Assembly: GCA_963693365.1 (NCBI GenBank)
Contig: CAVNZM010000004.1
Location: 8,990,001 to 9,054,000, forward strand
Length of the DNA stretch: 64,000 nucleotides
Source of the DNA: Amoebidium appalachense
Taxonomy: Eukaryota; Ichthyosporea
Direction of reading: 5' to 3'
Each line of letters begins with the position of its first letter. The stretch's first letter is position 1. The translations under genes were made by a program, and so were the position numbers. Positions 1 through 13,995 of this stretch are shown here, piece by piece. The notes under the pieces were generated by a model. It worked only from the letters and a program-made list of their open reading frames with translations, had not been told where the DNA came from and made no database searches.

Positions 1-8
1 GGGTAGAG

Positions 9-2745
<2,737 letters not shown>

Positions 2746-4128
2746 GCATGCATATATTGCCAATGATGCTCGTACACTCCGTGAGAAGAGTAATGATCCC
2801 ATCTAGCTGGCCCATCTGGTGTACATACATGCGTCACGGCTCACGAGGGAGAATTCGAACCCTTTTTGATGCAGTGTGGTGCACATGCATTGCCAAGTGA
2901 TCATGACGGGGCGCTGAAAGCCAAGTCAATATGCATATGACTCTCGGCTTTCGTCAGTTCGTAGGTCGGTTCAGTGATTGAACTTTTTCAAAGTTTTTTG
3001 CAAGTGGCAACCATACACTATCATAGAGGTAACCTTGGGTTTTATTAGAAATGTGGGGAGATCTTGACCAAACAGGAGATACATAGGACATTCGTAGCCA
3101 CATAGTAGCATGTACATACAGTACATTGATCTCAGCACGATCCATGCCGGCACGGACCCGCCTTGACGGGCCCTGACGCCTGACGGTTCCCCATGTCCGG
3201 CGCAAATCCCGCCAAAAGCCAGGGACTCCCAATCACTGCAACGGATCTCATTCTCATGCACCGAAAATGGCGCGTGGTTGTCCACGTGCGCGGGGCCTAC
3301 ATGCTGGCCTAAGTGGCCTTCACTGAGACGTTCCCAGGCATCGGACTCGTGACCCGGGAAACAGCCCGGCATAAAAGATCTGTGTGTAGACTCTACACTA
3401 TATTAGAAAAAATAATAAAATACAAACAAATATAGTACTTAGTCGGCGATAACCCTTGTAATGGTGCGTAAACCCCCTTCTGGGGCCATGCTAAGTTTTG
3501 CAATGATGATAAGGGGTCCCCCAAAACTCATACGTGTTGGGCGAGTCCTGTGTAAGTAAGTACAGAATTTCCGATTTTCCGATTTTGAAAATTTGAGAAT
3601 TCTGGATTTAGTCTATGACTTGTTGAAGATTTCTGTCATTCCGTTACAAACATAAGACTGCACGTGGTACTACCTATAGTAGATATCGAACGGAAAAAAC
3701 TATGTTCCAAAAGGGGATTCTGGTATAGCGAGGCTCCCTTTTCCGTAGTTACTAGTTATAACTCTGCAACATGCTATACACAATGATACATCTGGAGATG
3801 GAGTCTCAAATTCCCGGGAGTGTGGTTACACATACGACCAGCCCCACAAGGGGAAGTTTTGGGGGGTTCATGATAGTCAACACGGGCCAATGAGATCAAT
3901 GACATTACGATGGCACTTTCGCTTTGATCCTGTACATGTGCAGATACGGATGCTTTGTACCCGCTGGCTTACGGAGAGGGAGCCCCTACGTGTCTTTGGG
4001 GGCAGCGAGAAAACTATCTTTGGCCATGGGGATCCCCTATTAACCAGCCGTATATACACGCAAGGGTTCAACAACCATCGCTTTTATTGGCCATACCAAC
4101 ACATGTTTCTTCTTTCCATGTTGCAGTC
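2746..4128. other. Intergenic, no gene recognised
   Basis: This is mostly unique sequence. Open frames are short and lack recognisable domains. Its right end (about 4110-4126) is pyrimidine-rich and closes with TTGCAG, which looks like a 3' splice site directly before the ATG of the acyltransferase gene. A 5' UTR intron or an unseen upstream exon is therefore possible. Confidence 0.5.
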
Positions 4129-5317
4129 ATGAGTTGCACGGTGGATGCTAGTGAAAACAACGGGAAAACCCGACCAAGTTCCCGCCCAGGAGCAACTGAC
4201 CTACCGTCGGCCGGTGGAGGCCACCAGCTATGGCTATCGATTATTCGTGTATACTCAACATTTTGCGTAATCCTAGTTCACCTTCTCGGCTCAACTTTTG
4301 GTGATGTTAACAGACATGACTTGTTTGCCCTTTTTGGCTTGGCTGCTGTTGCGCGCCAAGGGGTCCCCCTATTTTTCCTGCAAGCTGGGGCGTTGTTAAT
4401 ACCAACCGACCGTTCTGCGACAAGCTTTCTGTTTCGTCGACTTTACAAAATTGTACCCGCATTTGTTACGTGGCAAGTCATTGGGCTAGTCATGGACGGT
4501 GGCTTCTCGTCCGTCATCACATCGCTTGGCTTCCGCGACTTTCTGCGTCTTACTTTCGGCAACTACAGCAACCAAGTGTACTGGTTCATTCCTCGCCTCG
4601 TCAGTTGCTACCTCTTGTTTCCGCCCCTCTCGACTGTTTACAAGAATTCGGACGCCCAGGGTAGGTGGTACTATAGTATTGTTTGGATTTTGGGCGCGGT
4701 TGTATTGCCCCAACTGACCCTTCTACTGAACTTCAACGTTGACTTCGCTGTCTACTTCTCTACGTTTCGTGTGGACCCGGTTGGCTACTGCTTTCTTGGG
4801 GCCTTGTTGCGCAATGATGTTCCGGATTTTTCTTCGTAAGAGAAACTTTGGGCTTGTTGCCTTGACCATACTGTTTACGGTGGCCTGCCTGGTGGGGACA
4901 CTTGCTCCCTACCACTGTATGCTCGAGCGGGGGTCGGTATGCGTTGAGGACTACACATGGTGGTTTGCGTGGAGTATAACATCACTTACATCCGCATGCT
5001 GCTTTTTCTTGCTTTGCAAAGGATTCATAGGACCAAGTATTGCAGCTTCAAAGTCTAACTCCCCCTTTGTAGCGAAAATCACTTGGCTGATTCTGCAGCT
5101 GGATAAAGCGTCGTTTACTGTTTACCTAGGGCACGTGTACATATTGAATAGTTTGTATAATAATCACCAGGAATTTTTTACTGACCCGTTTTGGAACGGT
5201 GTTCCCTCCGTCCTCCGCTTTCCTGTGGCTGCTGCTTGTTTATATGCAATTCCCACAATATTCTGTCGGCTTATTCAGGAACATATGCCACACCTAGCAC
5301 GTTTCGTCGCTCCTTAA
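4129..5317 (+). CDS. Acyltransferase-3-like multi-pass membrane protein, one apparent frameshift
   Basis: The product resembles the acyltransferase 3 family (OafA/WecH-like), integral membrane enzymes that transfer acyl groups, often acetyl, to sugars. From the ATG at 4129 come a hydrophilic start, then a segment with Arg and His in the order typical of the family (IIRVYSTFCVILVH), then VPLFFLQAGALLIP, then RRLYKIVPAF, then many hydrophobic spans to the stop at 5315-5317. The frame breaks near 4825-4838. The first frame ends at a stop (4837-4839) just after a run of five T, while the next frame continues with further membrane spans to the natural end. One base fewer in that run would give about 395 aa, a normal family length. 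There are no introns, unlike the spliced neighbours. It may be a young pseudogene, a sequencing error, or an intact gene; substrate unknown. Confidence 0.7.
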
Positions 5318-5541
5318 CTTTAGCCTAATAATTGACCAAGCATATGTATAGCTTTGAGGTACCGAGATCACTATGAACGTCACATGTAAATTTAAATGGG
5401 TCCGAGGCTAGGGCTGGCACACACACACAGACTATGTCAAACACCCCGAGGCTCATTTACTCACGTGCACAGACACGCACATGGAGTGACAGACATTCAT
5501 TTACACACACACACACACCGTGACACACACACACACACACA

Positions 5542-5579
<38 letters not shown>

Positions 5580-7740
5580 CACAAATACACAGGCACTAAA
5601 ACGCACCCAAACACATACACCGGGACCTGCACACGTGTGCACCGTGACCCGTTTTATTGGGCCTTTCGATGATTCGATAGAGCCACTTCAGAATCTGTAC
5701 TGTTTTTTATTATTAACTAGTTATCACACGTCATCTTCAGAGTTTGAAAGGTTGCCAATATGGCTAGCTATCAAGAATAATTCTTGTTGCCCATCACGAA
5801 TTTTAAAAATAAGGCCTGCTGTTTTCACCGTCACATTCTGAAGCTGAGGCTCATCCATTGCAGCCCACTTCTTCTTCACCCCCGCACATCTACGCCCCTT
5901 TGGCCTCTTCTCCGTTTTGGCCCGGGGTATTGTTTTGAGTTTGGAAAAACCAGAGAGAGGTCTAGAAAGAGAGAGAGAGAGAGATCTCTAGTAAGAGAGC
6001 GTCGCTGCGACAGAGAGATAGAGAGTTTAGAAAGAGAGAGAGAGAGAGGAGGGGGGGGGGGGGGGGGGGCAGTCAGAAATCTTCCTACCCCATTTGCACT
6101 GTATATGTATTAGAAAGCTTTTCTTCATGAAAATGCGAACAGTTCCGCGAAACTAACTATCCCTTAGGAGAGTATGTAGCAGAGTGAGTAGCAGTAGCTG
6201 ATCATGAGTTACTGTAGCAACATATACTAGTGGGCGCAGCTTCACCGTGTGTGTTGAAAGCTGTTGAACGATAAAGAGAGCTTCTGTGCTTGTGACAGCT
6301 TGACAAGTTGTCGCACAAATACGGCTACATGTATGGCAGTGACCAGGAATGGAACACAAAAAGTTCTATCTGCACATCAGAGCAGCTTCGAAGGAGGTGG
6401 ATCCGGACAGTGCCTGTGGATTTAGGATAGATAGCAAGATACACACCACAAGTTCTTTAAGCGCACAAGGCAGCAGATATAGCATACTCAGCAGAGTGCA
6501 AAGGGAAGGCTGAAGTCGTCGCCCAGCGTGCAAACCACGCACGTTGTAGGCAGCCCTCTACATATTCCTACTTTCTCTTTTGGGCGGTTCCTGGTTTTTG
6601 TGGTGCGCACGTGTGCGTGGGTGTGTGTGTGTGTGTTTGTGTGTGCAAGTGTTTGTGTGCCGCGTGTGACTCGGAAGGTGGGTAACTGGAGATCTTCAGG
6701 TTCCGGGCTAGTTGGACTGGCAAGGAGGAGGTGGGGGGAAGGTGGGGAACCGGAGGGAGGGGGGGGGAATGGGGGGAGGGAGGGGATAGGTTGATTACGT
6801 CGTGAGGAATAGAAGGTTGAGAGTAAGCTGCAGTTCACCTCTGCAAATAAATAACAATCTCGTTCATAGTCTGGCCCGAGTTTGCAGTCCTTTGCGTCTG
6901 GCATATATGAAGGAGCTCATTGAATAGTGTGGTTTACCTGCAGTGAAAGTATTCATGTTATGTACACAACTCCAGAATATGTTTGATAATCTTCTGCACT
7001 TAAGATCTGCCACCTACTGAGATGGCTCCTTATTTTTCCTTGCACATTCAGCGAACACTGGACTCTATCGAACCGTCGAGCCGCCGCGACAGAAAGTATG
7101 CACGCGGTCGCTAGAGTGTAAGGGAAAATCGGCCTCGGCCTGAACGTAAAGTTCATCGCAGCGCGTGCACACCGTCAGTATACGTGTGAGACTTCAGATG
7201 AATATCTCGTATCTGCCCGTGCGTGCGCGTGCGGCCTATTTGTGTGTGACGACATGTGCATGTGCCGCGTGTCGCGTCTGCCCGCCCGCCTGCCCGCCTG
7301 CCAACCCAGATTCTTTCTTCCTGGGTGGTTTGTGCTTAGTTATGGACAGGAGTAGGTGGAGGAAGAGATATATGTATGAGGAAGGAACCGCTGAATGTGC
7401 CAGCCTGGGATGTAGATACGAGAGTGGAGCAAGAAACCTTAGTCTTTTCTGGCCATGGGATAACTTAAAGACCAGTGGTGGACCATTACTGGCCATGCTA
7501 TGTGAGGAACCTGCTGAGGTAGCTCAGGCTGCTGCTGCTAGGGGAAAAGGGCGACCCTCGCGCGGGGAGGGGGGGGGGGGGGGGGGGGGGGGAAGGGGGA
7601 GGGGATCCATTCTATAAGGGTTTTGGCAGCTACTATCTAGGTAGCTCTTATTTATCAAGGACGCGGACGATCCGGAGAGCGGCCGATCACATGACTCACC
7701 AGGTCCTCCCTTGACTCAAAAGAGCCAGCGTCGATTTATT
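5318..7740. other. Intergenic with short CA/TC and G tracts, no gene recognised
   Basis: It contains mixed CA/TC simple sequence at about 5505-5577, GA-rich sequence with a G run at about 5950-6069, a GT-rich stretch at about 6605-6665, and a G-rich stretch at about 6730-6786. An open frame at about 7198-7617 includes non-repetitive residues, but it ends in a G tract and matches no family I recognise. I do not call it. Confidence 0.5.
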
Positions 7741-7756
7741 CGTACATATGCTAGAG

Positions 7757-7833
7757 GAGGAGGGGGAGGCGGGGAGGGGGGGAGGGGGGGGGGGGGGGGG
7801 GGGGGGGAAGGATCAATTTATCACTTTGAGGCA

Positions 7834-7881
<48 letters not shown>

Positions 7882-8070
7882 AAATCAAAAAAAATCCATA
7901 GCTTTCTTTTTTTGTGTGTGTCACGGTGCGTGCGTTTGTGTGGCACAGTGCGGTGTGTGCAGCCACAGGGCGTGCATGCATAATATGTGATTTTTTGTAG
8001 GTGTGTGCGTATACGTGTGTGTGCGTGTCTGTACACGGCATGTGCTCTCTCTCTCTCTCTCTCCCTTTCT

Positions 8071-8144
<74 letters not shown>

Positions 8145-8338
8145 CGCCCCCCTCCCCGCGTCCTTCTCTTTCTCCCTCTCTCTCCCCCCCCCCCCCCCTC
8201 TCTCTCTCCCCCCTCTCCCCCCCCCCCCCCCCCCCACGCAAGGCCCCATCTCTCTCTCTCTCTTTTCCCTCCCCCTCTCCCTCTCCGAGGCTTTCTCTCT
8301 GTGTTCTTGTGTGTTATGTGTGTTTGTGTCTGTGTGTA

Positions 8339-8410
<72 letters not shown>

Positions 8411-8467
8411 CGTGCGCGTGCGTGTGTTTGTGTGTGTGTTTGTGTGTGTGTGTGTTGTGTGTGTGTG

Positions 8468-8548
<81 letters not shown>

Positions 8549-8717
8549 TGTGTGTGTGTGTTTGACTACAAACTGTGTGTGCATAAGAAAAACAGAAACC
8601 TCGGAATTCGGAACGTCATCAGAAATTACTGAACCGATTCCGAACCCAAACCAAAACAAAATTTTGAGAGTTTCGATGCCTTCAACCTTTGAAGAAAAGA
8701 AAAAAGAAAGATAACGG

Positions 8718-8761
<44 letters not shown>
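7757..8761. repeat. Composite G / C / TC / GT repeat block
   Basis: In order: a G tract at about 7757-7807, a C tract followed by A at about 7838-7884, (TC)n at about 8044-8141, interrupted C/TC sequence to about 8287, (GT)n at about 8310-8563 with small interruptions, and a G tract at about 8718-8761. Long open frames on both strands are repeat translations. Juxtaposed purine/pyrimidine and alternating tracts are the type that adopt non-B DNA. Confidence 0.95.
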
Positions 8762-8762
<1 letters not shown>

Positions 8763-9146
8763 GGAGGAGGGAGGAACCATAGTGAATTCCAATATACAAT
8801 TTCTATGATATCATGTCGTGTGAGTGTTTTTTCCCACCATTATGCAGTGTTTTCTTGCACACACTGCTATCAAAGCTTGGAGAGGGAGAGGCGACGCAAA
8901 AGAAGAGAAGGAAAGTCAATGATAGTATCACAATCCTGCCCACAACCGTGCACATTTTCCCATCCCACAATAGGTTTCCTTCGGCGCACAGTGACATCCC
9001 GTGGTCTGAAAGCTAAGAATCTCATCACATAGTCCTTGTTAGAATGGCGTGAGATTACCGGACGGCATGATAGCAGTTTAGCTTCCTCTCCCTCCCTTTA
9101 CTTTCCTCTCTCGTCATCCAACTCCGTCCCTCTCTCTTCCCCCCCC

Positions 9147-9187
<41 letters not shown>

Positions 9188-9227
9188 ACACCCCCCCCGG
9201 GGCTAACCACATCGGCTGAGTTAACTT

Positions 9228-9441
9228 GCTCCGAGCAGAATTATTCTGCAAAAACCAGAATTATTCTGGAAAAAGCATAACTATTCTACTGAATTTCAGC
9301 AAAGGCAGAGCTATTCTGCAAAGGCAGATTTATTCTGCCAAAAGCAGAATCATTCTGCTGTGGGCAGCAAAACTATTCTGCGATAAGCGGAATAATTCCT
9401 GCAAAAACAGAATAATCCTTCTGAAAGCAGAGTGATTCATA
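9228..9441. repeat. Tandem array of short near-palindromes
   Basis: About ten imperfect copies of a 19-24 bp unit whose core is a near-palindrome, GCAGAATTATTCTGC. Copies vary in the central bases and are joined by short A-rich spacers. Each unit can form a small hairpin. A 69-codon open frame across it is simply the repeat read in one frame. Confidence 0.85.
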
Positions 9442-9497
9442 CATAGACACACAAACTCACAAATCCGAGCCACTCTATCCCTTACCGTTCCCCCCAT

Positions 9498-9530
<33 letters not shown>

Positions 9531-10235
9531 TTCCCCCCCCCCCCTCTCCCCCCCCCTCCTCCCCTCCCCACCCCCCACACCCATCCACACACACACACAC
9601 ACCGGCTTGTAAATTCGTACCTGCTTTCCACAGTGCCCCATGGCCAATCTTCCCCCATTCCTGCTTACTGTTACATGTATCACCCATCCGTGACCCTACT
9701 CCCCCCCCCCCCCCCCCCCCCCCCGGAGGCTCCTGCTTCCTCGACATGCACACGCCAGTTGCCTGACCCTGTTTCCACCCCTTGTACCCCACTTCCCTTG
9801 TGAGCCTATTACCACCTTCCCGTGTCCCCTCCCGCCTGCCCCCTCCCCCCATCCTCCTCCCCTCCGCTCCCCCCCCCTCCCCCCCCCCCTCCCCCCCCCC
9901 CCCGGGACTGTGTGACCCTCCCCTCCCCCTGAGGCTCCCTCCCCACCTGCGCTACTAGAAGCTCATCTATGATAATTTTCCATCCGGCTCTACCCCTCCT
10001 GTCCCCTCCCCTCCTCTCCCCTTCCCCCACCTCACAACCCCGCCCTTCTCCCACATTAAAGCATCCACCCTTCCTTCCCCATCCCCAAGGCTTAGCCCCT
10101 TCCCTCCTCCTCCGTCCCCCCCCCCCCCCCCCCCCCCTCCCCCCCTTCCCCCGGGCTCATCTCCCCACTACTCCGTTCACGTGGGTTCCCGCAGCTATAA
10201 ATAAGAATCGAGCATCAAATTTATCCCCCTAACTG
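9442..10235. repeat. C-rich interrupted homopolymer region
   Basis: Successive C tracts separated by short CT-rich sequence, at about 9491-9575, 9700-9724, 9838-9903 and 10117-10152. The opposite strand reads as Gly/Arg-rich open frames that are repeat translations. No gene is seen. Confidence 0.85.
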
Positions 10236-10374
10236 TACCAATTATTGCCAAGCTCACACTCCACACATGGTTTGATGCACAGAAGGCCCACTGGCAGCTG
10301 GAGAGAGGGGAAAGTCTTGCGTAAGTGGCTGAGCACTACTACGCCGCGGGACGTCTCCAGCCGGGTCTATGTAA

Positions 10375-10500
10375 TTCTGATGGGCAATCGAAACACTCTC
10401 TTAAATTTTATCTTCCTGATGGGCAATAGGAACGCTTCCGTACTTCTGATGGGCAACAGGAACGCTTCCGCAATTTTGTTGTTGGGCAATAGGAACTCGG
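10375..10500. repeat. About 30-bp minisatellite, four copies
   Basis: Four imperfect tandem copies built around TGATGGGCAATAGGAACGCT, starting near 10377, 10417, 10447 and 10481. The two middle copies are nearly identical and the outer ones are diverged. There is no surrounding coding context. Confidence 0.85.
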
Positions 10501-10854
10501 CGTTAATTAATTATTGCGACTTTTAACCAACCATCTGCTGTAGATTAAAATTTGTTTGCGCAATCAGACACTTTGTCTAGTGACTGTCGCCTGCGGCAAC
10601 ATACAAGGAATGTTGAGCCGGGCCACAGGGAGACAGCACTCAAAGTGACTAGGTCAGGCTGGGTAGAGGCTTGAAGAAGAGGCACAATATGATAGCATCC
10701 CGGGCCCCTAAAACAGCACTGGGGGTGCATAGGGACATACTATCCGGGAACTTGGAAAAGCATAATATATACACCAGGCTGTCATATTATTAATTCCAGA
10801 TCTCCTTCGGTGTTCCGGCCTGAATTTGGTCTGCCAGAAACCCAGCCGCCGTGG

Positions 10855-10956
10855 ATGGAGGTGGTTGCTGTTTTTGTTGTGGCAATGGTGGTTGAGTAGA
10901 TTCCGGTGATGGTTGTGGTGCCTTTTTTTTTTTTTTTTTTTTTTTTTGTTAACGGT

Positions 10957-11001
<45 letters not shown>

Positions 11002-11322
11002 GGGGGGGGGGGGGGGGGGGAGGGGGGGGGGGGGGGGGGGAGGGGGGGGGGGGGGGGGCAGCAGGCAGCCGATCTTTTTTTTTTTTTTTTTTTTTTTTTT
11101 TTGATTGTTTGTTTGTTTGTTTGTTGGTTGGTTGGTTGGTTGGTCACAGTTGTTGGGGGGGGGGATGCGGAGAAGAAGGGAGGGGGGGGGAGGGTGGAAG
11201 CATCTTACTTGCTAGAATCCCAAGTACTCGATTTGAGTAGAGGTGGTTGTTGTTTTTCTTGTGGCGATGGTGATTGGATATATTCCGGTGGTGGTGGTGG
11301 TGGTGGTGGTGGCGGTGGTGGT

Positions 11323-11387
<65 letters not shown>

Positions 11388-11390
11388 ATA
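10855..11390. repeat. Diverged duplication carrying T and G homopolymers
   Basis: A GT-rich stretch around 10857-10918 (GGTGGTTGCTGTTTTTGTTG and onward) recurs around 11238-11298 with several changes. In both cases it runs into a T homopolymer followed by a G homopolymer (10922-11058 and 11326-11386). This suggests one local duplication of roughly 380 bp, later diverged. Confidence 0.7.
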
Positions 11391-12591
11391 CGAATATGAT
11401 CTTACAAACTGGAACCTGCAATTTTCTAGCATTTGCAAAGATAACTACACTTTCATTTCGCAAAATCTTAAATTAATAGCCTAAGGTACCCCATAGGCCA
11501 TCAATGTCCATGTTTTATTGCATCTTGCATGCATGCCGCTGGTTGGATGCTCGACTCTAGTGAGTGTATTCAAGTTTCTTTTACGGGGCGAGCGCAGTGG
11601 AGTGGTGGAGGTGGTGGGGTCGGGGGATGAGAAGAGGTGGCAAAAGAAACAGGTTACAGGGGAAAGGCCTGGCCCAGGGGGGTTCGGGGGGCTGGGGGGG
11701 GGGGGGGGGGGGATATATGCATAACAAGTAGCCCAACAGTGTATTAGATGTAGTGCAAAGCACACAAAGAAAACACTGATAATCCCCACCAAGTTGCCAG
11801 GTAATTTGTGTGGTGTGTTGTTTAGAGGGGGGAAGGGGCGGGGGGGGGGGGGGGGGGAGACACAAAAAGCGCAGGCAATCAGGAGCAGTGCTGGACAGAA
11901 CAACTCAGTAGTCTGGAACTGCGAGTGCAAGGCAGGAGGAAAATTGAACAGTACTGCAAGGTCGTGTGTTCACGAGCATAACACGATTAAATGCCTTCAC
12001 TTCCTAAACACAAGGTCTGTTACACCAACAGTTCTATTGATACCTATATTAGGTCTATCTTGTGCCATGGCAACGCCAGCACTGTATGATTTGTGCATAA
12101 CGAGGTAGAACAATGCACTGAACGGAAACAGGGTGTGGGGGAACAACCAGACAACCCATTTGAGTTGGGTCACACCACAAGGGCATGCGGTCCTAACAGA
12201 GGGTGCACGAGCTGAACGGCTAAAACTGTTAAACAGCAGAGTTACACCCAACAAAGCCTGGTCACGATGGACGCATGCAAGCTTTTTGGAGCACGGCCAC
12301 TGACCCCTTGTCCCGACGGATAAAGACCCCTACAACGGGATGTTTTGGGACACCCCCACCCCCGTGAAATTGTTTATCAAAAAGGCCAATCTCACCGGAC
12401 AACAACAAGTGCTTTCGTGATACGGTATTAGCCACAGACAAACACCGTTTAGAGTACAATATTTTATTTATTTGAATTAGACGTCCATAATACTAACATA
12501 CTGAAACCGGTGCTATACGTATTCCAATACTGGAACGACAATACGGGGGCCACTCATGACGAGGAGCACACATTCGATGGTAGATGTTTCT
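11391..12591. other. Intergenic downstream of profilin, no gene recognised
   Basis: It holds two short G tracts (about 11694-11712 and 11838-11857) and otherwise unique sequence with no recognisable coding region. The right part contains the likely profilin 3' end. Confidence 0.5.
12463..12472 (-). promoter_or_regulatory. Likely profilin poly(A) signal
   Basis: Two overlapping AATAAA hexamers on the minus strand, about 120 bp beyond the profilin stop codon. Position and orientation fit a cleavage/polyadenylation signal. No cleavage site can be confirmed from sequence alone. Confidence 0.55.
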
Positions 12592-12823
12592 TCAATAGCC
12601 GTTCTCGATCACTGCAAAAGACATAGGTCAGTCGACTGCTAAGAGCAACAAGGCAAACCCATTACGAAACTGTGTGGTAATGCGAGAAGGGGGGGGGGGG
12701 GGGGGGGGGGGGACAAGCCTGGTCCACAGTACCAAGTCCCAAGCCACAACTTACACGCTATGTCGACTACATGCAACGTATGTAGACCCCACCTACGGGT
12801 GGGTGGTGGTGGTTTTTTTTTTT

Positions 12824-12854
<31 letters not shown>

Positions 12855-13995
12855 GTAGACAAAAGGGGTGGACGAACAAACATATGACCTCGCTGCACAT
12901 CTGGGACCAAATCGTAGCCAACAAGGATAAACAGAAAATGCGAGGGCAAGGAGCAGCACGTTTCAGCACATGGCTTTCAACTCCGTTATTCACCTATATC
13001 ACCCTACAGTCTACCCAGTAGGAAGTACGGACAAGTAAAGCAGCAGACATTATCACAAAAGGTTTCAGGCTAAAGTGGAACCCCCGGATACGGGTTACAC
13101 GAGCAATACTTACAGTAATCGGCAAGCTTCTCAACTGTCAGGGTGCAGTTGCCAGCAGGCAGGGGCTTCTCGTAAATACCGATGACAATTGCTTGGTTGG
13201 TCTTGACGATAACGCAGCCGTTCTCACCGAGCTTACCATAAAGCGAGCGGCCCTCCTCGGCGCGGAGGAACTGGTACTTCTGGCCAGCAAGGTGGATACC
13301 GCCAGAGTACAAGGGGGTGGGGTTGGTAGTGGCGTTCACCAGAGCAACGACCTACAAGGGGGTAGCATTTCTTAGTACAGGATATATATACGACAACACC
13401 AGAGCAGGCTAGTTGGGAAAGAAAGATGACAAGTGCCTTTAAATATACGGTGAGCCAGGTGATGTGTGATGCGTGTACAGTACGGAAGGCCACATTACCC
13501 AGGCCCATCACAAGCCCAAACCACGCGCACGAGCAGGCTAAATAGACTGGCAGCCGGTTGACAAAGAGAAAAGGGCACAGGTAACCCGTATTTCTTTCCT
13601 TGCCTAACAGAGACCCCTTTCTTCGCCAGATCCCAAACTGCGATCGTGCAAATGCAGTAAACATCAAGGCCGGACTACACAGCTCCCTGTACTTCCCAAA
13701 TGTATTACCAAACCAGGAAAGTGCAAGGTTGTGAGTTAAAAGAAAAGGCTCACTAGGCTCCAACAGGTTGCTCACTGCGTGCGTATCAGGTCTGTGGGCA
13801 CCCCAACCGACACTACACGGTCTTCGGAACACGCAGACAGAAGGAGGAAGGGAACCAAGTTCACACCTCAGCAGGCGACACGCTCAGGTCAGAGGAGGTT
13901 GCCCACACGGAGCCATCGTGGCCATGGATGGCAGCCTTGCTGACACAGCCAGTGCCGACGAGGTTGCTATCGACGTACGCTTGCCAAGAAGACAT
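12592..13995 (-). CDS. Profilin, 3 exons, 128 aa
   Basis: Profilin binds monomeric actin, poly-proline ligands and phosphoinositides, and controls filament growth in the cytoplasm. Exons on the minus strand are 13995-13867 (phase 0), 13351-13114 and 12611-12592. Donors are GTGTGA and GTAAGT; acceptors are TTGTAG and TTGCAG. The protein starts MSSWQAYVDSNLVGTG, the conserved Trp/Tyr N-terminal helix that contributes to the poly-proline site. It continues through IHGHDGSVWATS, the actin-contact region with KYQFLRAEEGRSLYGKLGE, and ends LADYLIENGY. The final 6 codons lie in a 20-bp last exon, found because the preceding exon stops at a strong donor in mid-codon. Total length 128 aa is normal for the family. 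It is divergent to FEN1. A G tract and a T/G homopolymer (about 12690-12855) lie in the second intron. Confidence 0.95.

Noticed and set aside
2835-2870. GGTTCGAATTC-like word on the minus strand, suggesting a tRNA B box
   Set aside because: No five-base T-arm stem, anticodon arm or acceptor pairing can be formed around it.
3955-4128. Upstream extension of the acyltransferase frame
   Set aside because: It opens at TTG and shows no family similarity; the sequence before 4129 looks like a 3' splice site instead.
7198-7617. Open frame with non-repetitive residues
   Set aside because: No recognised domain, no splice or start context, and it runs into a G tract; not enough to call a gene.
7751-8714. 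300-residue open frame on the minus strand and overlapping plus-strand frames
   Set aside because: Composite simple repeats only; residues outside the repeats form no domain.
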